12,737 bases of DNA from X23 sp050251575 (GTDB lineage: Bacteria; Bacillota; Clostridia; SK-Y3), in contig JBFWMP010000078.1 of assembly GCA_050251575.1 (NCBI GenBank), forward strand, positions 1-12,737. The letters run 5' to 3'. The notes under the pieces were generated by a model. It searched no databases, was not told where the DNA came from, and worked only from the letters and a program-made list of their open reading frames with translations. The position numbers and the translations under genes are program-made. Positions 6,676 through 10,864 of the stretch are shown one piece after another. The first letter of the stretch is position 1. Each line of letters opens with the position of its first letter.

Positions 6676-6783
6676 GGACGTATTTCCATACGTCCCTACG
6701 ACAGAAAAATGGTGTATGGGCGACCTGTGGTCGCCTGCGAGGCAACCAGCATAAAAAATAAATCGGACGAGCAAAGCTCGTCC
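6676..6783. repeat. Cluster of three perfect palindromes (REP-like)
   Basis: Three separate stem-loops follow the YggT gene: GGACGTAT/ATACGTCC with a TTCC loop (6676-6695), GGCGACC/GGTCGCC with a TGT loop (6719-6735), and GGACGAGC/GCTCGTCC with an AAA loop (6765-6783). None is followed by a T-run on the plus strand, so they are not standard terminators, although any could end transcription from YggT. Sequences of the type 'GGGCGACC-tgt-GGTCGCC' and 'GGACGNRNNN' resemble dispersed intergenic repeats of many bacterial genomes. From one window I cannot show that they are dispersed. Confidence 0.7.
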
Positions 6784-6853
6784 TTACATCTTTGGGATGC
6801 AACGCAAAATTGCGGTACATTATGTCGTATTATTTCTTCAAACTAATGAATGA

Positions 6854-7084
6854 TTATTTTCCCTCTACTCTATTTAAGTGATTCGTTAAAAAATATTGTA
6901 TGTCTTCCCACTCGTAATCTGTTAGATCTTTTGTTAATCCACTTTCAAAGTTTACATATTCTGTTTCCATGACTTTTAGTTTCTTTGCTATTTCTTCTGT
7001 TGTCCAATTTAGTTTTTTTCTCGTCTTATATAGAAATTGCTTACGCGCTTCCAAGTATTGTTTCTCTGTGAATTCTTCATTCAT
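6854..7084 (-). CDS. Small helix-turn-helix-like protein
   Basis: This is a 76-aa charged protein. Residues 26-50 (LNWTTEEIAKKLKV then METEYVNFESG) fit the helix-turn-helix pattern of Cro/C1 (XRE) regulators, in which 'T-EEIA-KL-V' forms the first two helices and 'Y-N-ESG' closes the recognition part. The match is partial and the flanking helices are short, so DNA binding is probable and not proved. A GGTGGAG lies at the right distance before the ATG at 7084. It is read towards the YggT palindromes and is preceded by the HNH gene with 121 bases between. The target is unknown. Confidence 0.6.
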   Translation of the reverse strand: MNEEFTEKQYLEARKQFLYKTRKKLNWTTEEIAKKLKVMETEYVNFESGLTKDLTDYEWEDIQYFLTNHLNRVEGK

Positions 7085-7134
7085 TATAGCATCTCCACCC
7101 TATCTTAAAAATAAAAGCTGTCATTTCATCCTAA

Positions 7135-7162
7135 AAAAATCAATTAAACATGATTGATTTTT
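7135..7162 (-). terminator. AT-rich hairpin with T-run after the HNH gene
   Basis: On the minus strand AAAAATCAAT, an eight-base loop and ATTGATTTTT form a ten-pair stem, and the T-run continues to seven. It lies 44 bases past the stop of the HNH gene. Only two pairs are G-C in the duplex, so it would be weak. It also reads as a hairpin followed by T-rich sequence on the plus strand. Confidence 0.4.
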
Positions 7163-7205
7163 ATTCATATTAATTTAAGCAAGATATTGTGCCGATTCCA
7201 ACATC

Positions 7206-7466
7206 CTACATCAATAATAGTTTCCCACCCATTAGCGTACGTACTCTTTCCGCATCATAGCCCTTTTCGAAATACGCAGCTTGCAGCAATTGTTTCAGTA
7301 TAAAATCCAAATTGGTATCATTAGTTCTGTGTACTAAAGAGTGGCAATCAAAGCAAATGTCTATGAGACTTTCCTTTGTTTCACAGGCTTTCCTTTTTCC
7401 ATGTCCATGAATAATGTGATGTTTCTGCAAATTACCAAGTTTTCCACACACATAGCATTCATGCAT
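7206..7466 (-). CDS. HNH-type zinc-binding protein, possible nuclease
   Basis: This is an 86-aa protein with the cysteine/histidine layout of a small HNH module: C4-x2-C7, H16-H17 (QKHHIIHG), then C38-x2-C41-H42 with H46 (ICFDCHSLVH). In HNH nucleases the HH pair supplies the catalytic histidine and the two CxxC knuckles hold a structural zinc. The protein consists of little more than that module plus a 40-residue helical tail, so it resembles the small HNH proteins found in phage and phage-derived regions. No terminase, integrase or other phage gene is nearby. The ATG at 7466 has GGAGGG nine bases upstream. Nuclease activity is inferred from motif layout alone. Confidence 0.7.
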   Translation of the reverse strand: MHECYVCGKLGNLQKHHIIHGHGKRKACETKESLIDICFDCHSLVHRTNDTNLDFILKQLLQAAYFEKGYDAERVRTLMGGKLLLM

Positions 7467-7513
7467 AAATTAATACCCTCCTTATACCCCGGACCTCATA
7501 ATCCTTGGGATAT

Positions 7514-7541
7514 AGTATAAAAAAGTAGTTACTTTAAGCAA
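7514..7541 (-). promoter_or_regulatory. Possible promoter for the HNH gene
   Basis: On the minus strand TTGCTT (7541-7536) and TATACT (7519-7514) are 16 bases apart, placing a transcript start about 40 bases before the HNH ATG. The -35 box overlaps the last codons of the PH-domain gene. This is a plain motif match in AT-rich sequence. Confidence 0.35.
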
Positions 7542-7911
7542 AAATATAAGTTGATAAAATAGCCTGTATAGCATAAATATTTAAACTTTTATTGAATTGT
7601 TTTTGTATTGGAACTGGATTCCCTGAAATATAAATTTTTAATTCGGCATCCAGATCAAAGTTGCCTGCTGTCTCTATACTGTAATGAGAGATACTTTTAT
7701 ACGGTATCGAATGATACTCACACTTCTTCCCTGTAATACCTTGCTTATCTACAAGAATCAATCTTTTGTTGGTGAAAATAAACATATCTCTTATTAGTTT
7801 GTAAGCTCTTTCAATATTTTCGTTTTCTCCAAGTATCTTGTCATATTCATTTTTAATTTCACCAATGTTTACCTCTGAAGCGTTTCCTAACAGACCATCT
7901 AAAAATCCCAT
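7534..7911 (-). CDS. Bacterial PH-domain protein (bPH family)
   Basis: This 125-aa protein consists almost wholly of one domain. The stretch MFIFTNKRLILVDKQG (residues about 43-58) followed by YHSIPYKSISHYSIETAG is the typical core of the bacterial pleckstrin-homology family: a 'TNKRLI' strand, a turn, and an 'IPY-I' strand. Then come DLDAELKIYISG and a C-terminal amphipathic helix. There is no signal peptide or membrane helix, so it is probably cytoplasmic. The function of the family is not known. The ATG at 7911 has AGGAGG seven bases upstream. It is in the same direction as the HNH gene, with 67 bases between. Confidence 0.85.
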   Translation of the reverse strand: MGFLDGLLGNASEVNIGEIKNEYDKILGENENIERAYKLIRDMFIFTNKRLILVDKQGITGKKCEYHSIPYKSISHYSIETAGNFDLDAELKIYISGNPVPIQKQFNKSLNIYAIQAILSTYIFA

Positions 7912-8085
7912 ATAAAACCTCCTAATTATCGTTTAACAACATTATATAATTATTCCCAACAAATTACTACATGCATTTTTACATAACTCATTTATACTAT
8001 AGCAGTGCTACCGTCTTTACGTGCATGGGTGCAGGAATATATAATCCAATTATACCCGCACTATTTTTATTGCTTCCAAACAGTC

Positions 8086-8107
8086 AAAAGAGCCTTAAAA
8101 TCGGCTC
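8086..8107 (-). terminator. Weak terminator-like hairpin after the 40-codon ORF
   Basis: On the minus strand GAGCC, an eight-base loop (GATTTTAA) and GGCTC are followed by TTTT. The stem has five pairs and overlaps the stop codon of the small ORF at 8106-8228. The position suits a transcript end for the nitroreductase and the small ORFs behind it, but the T-run is short. Confidence 0.35.
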
Positions 8108-8228
8108 ATTTCGGTTTTGTCGGATTATTTTTAAAAAATCCTTTCGATATTCTTTTCTTTTGTTCGAGTTCCTGAGTTTTTCCCTTTATCAGGTCTGCGT
8201 TAATATCTTTTGACTTATTCTTGTCCAT
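8106..8228 (-). CDS. Possible 40-aa charged peptide
   Basis: An ATG at 8228 opens a 40-codon frame starting MDKNKSKDINADLIKGK and ending KNNPTKPK. It is lysine-rich, hydrophilic and predicted helical in the middle. AAGGTGA (8241-8235) lies six bases upstream, a good ribosome binding site, and a weak terminator-like hairpin follows the stop. An ATG at 8234 would add two residues but is too close to that site. It lies behind another tiny frame (8235-8372) that ends inside its ribosome binding site, in the direction of the nitroreductase. I recognise no family, and codon evidence in so short a frame is thin. Confidence 0.4.
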   Translation of the reverse strand: MDKNKSKDINADLIKGKTQELEQKKRISKGFFKNNPTKPK

Positions 8229-8234
8229 AAACAT

Positions 8235-8372
8235 TCACCTTGCTTTTGCCTTTCCGTTTTTTAATTTCAGCCTTAAACTCCTTATAAAACTTTTCAATCT
8301 ATTATAAATTATTATCTGCTTTTTTCTTTTTATTATTCTAGCAAATAAGTTAGCAAATGTTACTGTCTTCAT
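8235..8372 (-). CDS. Possible 45-aa basic peptide
   Basis: An ATG at 8372, 14 bases after the nitroreductase stop, opens a 45-codon frame starting MKTVTFANLFARIIKRKK and ending GKAKAR. It is strongly basic and partly hydrophobic, so it could be an amphipathic membrane-active helix or simply a chance frame in A-rich sequence. Only a poor AGAG lies upstream as a ribosome binding site. Its TGA falls inside the ribosome binding site of the next tiny frame, an arrangement that would allow coupling. The support is weak. Confidence 0.22.
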   Translation of the reverse strand: MKTVTFANLFARIIKRKKQIIIYNRLKSFIRSLRLKLKNGKAKAR

Positions 8373-8386
8373 ATGTCTCTACTTAT

Positions 8387-9223
8387 TTATTTCGCATCCT
8401 CAATAGTGTAGCTTATTATATATTCTATGTTCTCAGGATTAGTTAATCCTGGATCCTTATCATTCCATTTTCCCAAAATTCCAAGCTTATTTATCATAGA
8501 TTCGAAATGACACATTGCTATTCCTATATCTAATCTTTGTATATCAAAACTCAATGCCTTTCCATATCCTTTGTTTCTACATAAAAAGAAGTGGAAGCTA
8601 TTCCCATTCTTAACTATTCTCCATGGCTGTTTGTTTGAAGCTGAAGGTGCTATTCTAACCATATCAAAAACCTCTTCAAACTTCTCTGCTTCTTCCTTTT
8701 TAAGGGGTTTATTAAAGTCTTTATCAAAAAACAGTTCCATCCAATCTTTTCTATTCTTCGATCCAGCACCCATTACCATGATTGTGTCCAAAAGGCTTCT
8801 GTTTGCTTTGGCATATCCTATTGGAGTTATTGCGGGTATCGATTCATCTTCTCGTAACCCTAATGCCTTTCCGAACTCTGCTCTTTTAAATGTTCCTCCA
8901 AGCCAGCAAGTTCCTAAGCCTAATGATGTTGCATACAATATTACCTTTTCTAAAGCATACCCTACATTCTCCTCGTATCTGTTCCCTTTCTCTACTACTG
9001 CACACATAAAGGTCTTAGCTCCTTTAATAACTCCATAAGTTCCAAGTTTCATATCCGAACCGCTATTATTCACGCCAACTATTTTGAATCTCATTTTAGT
9101 GTCGAATGGTGCTTTTACATTATGTGTATAATTGGTTAGTTTTTGTATTAACTCTTGCGAAATCGGCTCTTCTTTATAAGTTCTTATGGACTTTCTCTGT
9201 GATATTATTTCTTTTATGTTCAC
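8387..9223 (-). CDS. Nitroreductase-family flavoprotein (TM1586 type)
   Basis: This 278-aa protein consists of two related halves. The N-terminal half has RKSIRTYK (10-17), the usual FMN-phosphate-binding start of nitroreductases, and LGLGTCWLGGTF (about 101-112). The C-terminal half has VRIAPSASNKQPWRIV (189-204), another flavin-binding segment, and LDIGIAMCHFE. This two-half layout is that of the putative TM1586-type nitroreductase family, in which one chain supplies what two chains of a classical homodimer do. It probably binds FMN and uses NAD(P)H, and the substrate is not predictable. The start is a GTG at 9223 with AAAGGAGGAAG just upstream, a strong site. Two tiny frames follow it closely in the same direction. 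Confidence 0.85.
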   Translation of the reverse strand: MNIKEIISQRKSIRTYKEEPISQELIQKLTNYTHNVKAPFDTKMRFKIVGVNNSGSDMKLGTYGVIKGAKTFMCAVVEKGNRYEENVGYALEKVILYATSLGLGTCWLGGTFKRAEFGKALGLREDESIPAITPIGYAKANRSLLDTIMVMGAGSKNRKDWMELFFDKDFNKPLKKEEAEKFEEVFDMVRIAPSASNKQPWRIVKNGNSFHFFLCRNKGYGKALSFDIQRLDIGIAMCHFESMINKLGILGKWNDKDPGLTNPENIEYIISYTIEDAK

Positions 9224-9239
9224 GAAGCCTTCCTCCTTT

Positions 9240-9392
9240 AGTTAAATAAAACATCTGCCTTCCGTTCTATATAGCGGTGTTACGCACTCCGCATGGTCCG
9301 TATGTATAAGTATCCCAACCTATCTCTCAACATCTTATTCCTGAAATTATCGCAATCCTAATGATGCTTCACATTATGCTCATAATTTATTA
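9240..9392. other. Intergenic region upstream of the nitroreductase
   Basis: About 150 bases separate DUF4177 from the nitroreductase. A possible minus-strand promoter is TTGAGA (9330-9325) and TATACA (9308-9303) with 16 bases between. I see no terminator with a T-run, RNA gene or repeat here, so readthrough from the upstream small genes is possible. Confidence 0.35.
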
Positions 9393-9572
9393 TTACTTCT
9401 TTTCTCTTTTAAATACAAATACCATCATAGAACCGAATGCACCCACACATTGAAAGTTAACAAGTTCCCAACCTTCTTTTCCATGCTGTTCAAGCACTTT
9501 ATTACTTTTTTTCTTTAAACTTTTTTCCGTATCAAAAACACTATTAAAAGTTTCTGTTGTATATTCCCACAT
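9393..9572 (-). CDS. DUF4177 family protein, 59 aa
   Basis: An ATG at 9572 opens a 59-codon frame. The protein begins MWEYTTETF, has a lysine-rich helix (KSLKKKSNKVLEQHG) and then GKEGWELVNFQ, and ends with the beta strand MMVFVFKREKK. The pattern 'EYK/T...LN..G.EGWELV......FKR' is that of the DUF4177 family of very small alpha/beta proteins. These are common in Firmicutes, have no known function, and probably stay in the cytoplasm. GGAG (9582-9579) lies six bases before the ATG. It is read in the same direction as the membrane peptide and zinc-ribbon genes upstream, 74 bases from the former. Its length lets it escape gene finders with a 60-codon cut-off. Confidence 0.85.
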   Translation of the reverse strand: MWEYTTETFNSVFDTEKSLKKKSNKVLEQHGKEGWELVNFQCVGAFGSMMVFVFKREKK

Positions 9573-9646
9573 AATTAACTCCTTTTAATTGCATAAATAA
9601 TATTTGGTTCATAATTTTCTACAAATACGCAATAAATTAGATTATA

Positions 9647-9850
9647 TTAAAAGAATCCCCTTATCATCATTGTAAAACCTAAAATTGCCAGTGGTACTCC
9701 GGCAAAAGCACCCACTATAGTAACACTTAATATAATACCAATTATCATCAAAACTAAACCCAATATAACCGCTGCTAATCTGCCTGTCATTTCTATAATA
9801 AGTTCTATTAGTTTCCATATTGCAATAAATGGTAAAAACAATATTTTCAA
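9647..9850 (-). CDS. Small two-helix membrane protein
   Basis: This 67-aa protein is almost entirely hydrophobic. It has an amphipathic start (KILFLPFIAIWKLIELI, residues 2-18), a first membrane segment about residues 25-45 (LAAVILGLVLMIIGIILSV) and a second about 46-66 (GAFAGVPLAILGFTMMI), with glycines suited to close helix packing. It starts with TTG at 9850, with AGGGGG nine bases upstream; no ATG near the N-terminus fits better. It follows the zinc-ribbon gene by only 19 bases, so the two are probably co-transcribed. I do not recognise a characterised family. Confidence 0.7.
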   Translation of the reverse strand: MKILFLPFIAIWKLIELIIEMTGRLAAVILGLVLMIIGIILSVTIVGAFAGVPLAILGFTMMIRGFF

Positions 9851-9869
9851 TCTAAATATCCCCCTCGCA

Positions 9870-10064
9870 TCACTTTGTACCTTTAAATTTTTCTGGATGA
9901 AGCACTTTCATTTCTAATATGTATCCACATTCTGTACAAATACTAGCTATTATTTCTGAACCCATTGAAAACATTTTACCTACTGGTTGAACTGATGCAT
10001 AACCGCTTAATTTTCCGCTTCCTATCTCTTTACAGCCGCATTTCGGACATTCCTTATCTTGCAC
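9870..10064 (-). CDS. Small zinc-ribbon protein
   Basis: This 64-aa protein has two CxxC knuckles, C6-x2-C9 (CPKCG) and C43-x2-C46 (CTECGY), about 33 residues apart, the layout of a zinc ribbon of the TFIIB/TFIIIB-like kind often seen in tiny clostridial proteins. C11 may be a further ligand. The middle (KLSGYASVQPVGKMFSMGSE) is not hydrophobic enough for a membrane helix. The start is GTG at 10064 with AGGGGTGA upstream; an ATG two bases further upstream is in another frame. It is the first of three closely placed small genes (zinc ribbon, membrane peptide, DUF4177). The function is unknown; nucleic acid or protein binding is possible. Confidence 0.75.
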   Translation of the reverse strand: MQDKECPKCGCKEIGSGKLSGYASVQPVGKMFSMGSEIIASICTECGYILEMKVLHPEKFKGTK

Positions 10065-10114
10065 ATACTCACCCCTATAATTAATTTTTATAACTATACT
10101 ATTATATACGACTT

Positions 10115-10145
10115 AAAAAGAAAAAGGACTGATTTCTCAGTCCTT
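10115..10145 (-). terminator. Rho-independent terminator of the CGGC-domain gene
   Basis: On the minus strand AAGGACTGA, a four-base loop and TCAGTCCTT make a perfect nine-pair stem (10145-10137 with 10132-10124), followed by a T-rich run (TTTTTCTTTTT with the stem end). It lies about 130 bases past the stop of the CGGC gene and separates it from the zinc-ribbon gene. Confidence 0.85.
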
Positions 10146-10182
10146 CCCTTATAAGTCTTACCCATTTATACTTTTGTTATTA

Positions 10183-10262
10183 CTGAGGCATGTGTGTTTT
10201 TGCACATATACACATCTGAAATTATTTCAGTGAACTCATTAATGTGCAAAAGTTAGCACGTC
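10183..10262. repeat. Nested inverted repeat, REP-like element
   Basis: TTTTGCACAT (10198-10207) and ATGTGCAAAA (10242-10251) are perfect ten-base inverted arms. Between them lies the palindrome CTGAAAT-t-ATTTCAG (10216-10230). Outside the arms the flanks are also related, though imperfectly, as inverted copies (ggcatgtgt before, and gggacgtgc on the other strand after). The minus-strand flank TGGGACGTGCTAACTTTTGC resembles the start of the element at 10753 (TGGGGACGTGCCTGTTTTTG), so both may belong to one dispersed family. Confidence 0.6.
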
Positions 10263-10272
10263 CCAACACTCA

Positions 10273-10605
10273 TTAGTGCGTATAGTCAATGATCTTTATA
10301 GAATCACCCAGTCTTTTTGAAATTGCATCCTTCATTGCCTGGGCGTGCGGACAGGCAAAGCCTATCGGGTTACCCCTTGTAATGCAGGAAGCCAATACAA
10401 TTGTATCTGCTCCTCTTTTAACCATCTCAGCAGCTCTTGTTACAGCCTTTTTGCCGGGACAACCTCCACAGGTATTTACACCAATTACTTCAATATCACC
10501 TACAACACCTTCAAACGCACATTTCTTTTCCCTCATTACTTTAAAATCTGTTGTAGCTGGACACATATCCTCTGTTTGCATACATCTGATTAACCCAACC
10601 TTCAT
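10273..10605 (-). CDS. CGGC-domain protein
   Basis: This 110-aa protein is rich in conserved cysteines. C8 and C15 lie in the N-terminal GLIRCMQTEDMCPATTD, the CGGC motif is at 46-49 (NTCGGCPGKKAV), and further cysteines are C74 (ASCITRGNP) and C85 with H87 (FACPHA). This is the layout of the CGGC domain family, small proteins of anaerobic bacteria and archaea thought to bind metal or take part in redox chemistry, with no settled function. The predicted fold is Rossmann-like, with the beta strands KVGLI, DIEVIGV and DTIVLA. The ATG at 10605 has AGGGG eight bases upstream. The gene stands alone, with its own terminator downstream and a REP-like element between. Confidence 0.88.
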   Translation of the reverse strand: MKVGLIRCMQTEDMCPATTDFKVMREKKCAFEGVVGDIEVIGVNTCGGCPGKKAVTRAAEMVKRGADTIVLASCITRGNPIGFACPHAQAMKDAISKRLGDSIKIIDYTH

Positions 10606-10752
10606 ACTGACAACCCCTATTTTTACTTTCCTTTTTTATTTTCAATATTTCACCGATACAAACTATTATACCATAATGGTTATGCACATGACCACCGAAA
10701 AATCATAATAAAGAGCAATATATTCTGGCTTGCTAAAAATAATATGGGAATA

Positions 10753-10790
10753 TGGGGACGTGCCTGTTTTTGAACAAATGTACGTCCCCA
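10753..10790. repeat. REP-like inverted repeat, TGGGGACGT...ACGTCCCCA
   Basis: Perfect nine-base arms at 10753-10761 and 10782-10790 enclose 20 bases rich in T (gcctgtttttgaacaaatgt). It lies between the SLH gene and the CGGC gene and resembles the outer part of the element at 10183-10262. Its right arm shares bases with the next hairpin. The stretch before it (10610-10750) holds no gene that I can support. Confidence 0.65.
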
Positions 10791-10846
10791 AATATTAAAT
10801 AGCCTTCCAAAGAAACTACACTTTGAAAGGCTATTTAATATTTGGG
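10787..10846. terminator. Long 26-bp hairpin after the SLH gene
   Basis: Arms 10787-10812 and 10821-10846 match at 25 of 26 positions with an eight-base loop (aaactaca). It starts 18 bases past the SLH-protein stop, where a terminator would be expected, but there is no T-run after it on the minus strand. The stem is long and mostly AT. It could work as a transcript-end stabiliser, or be a remnant of a mobile palindromic repeat joined to the neighbouring REP-like element. Confidence 0.6.
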
Positions 10847-10864
10847 ATAAGCTTAATCAAGATA

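Noticed and set aside
7971..8213. An 80-codon plus-strand frame, hydrophobic and Phe/Ser-rich
   Set aside because: It has no ribosome binding site or family signature and lies opposite the small minus-strand frame and its terminator-like hairpin. Phe/Leu/Ser richness is expected from the T-rich strand.
9240..9392. A possible tRNA or structured RNA around the GC-richer patch near 9275-9300
   Set aside because: No cloverleaf arms or TTCGA-type T-loop could be formed, and the local inverted repeats are short and interrupted.
10289..10708. Plus-strand frames opposite the CGGC gene
   Set aside because: They are antisense shadows. The minus-strand frame has the CGGC motif, a ribosome binding site and a terminator.
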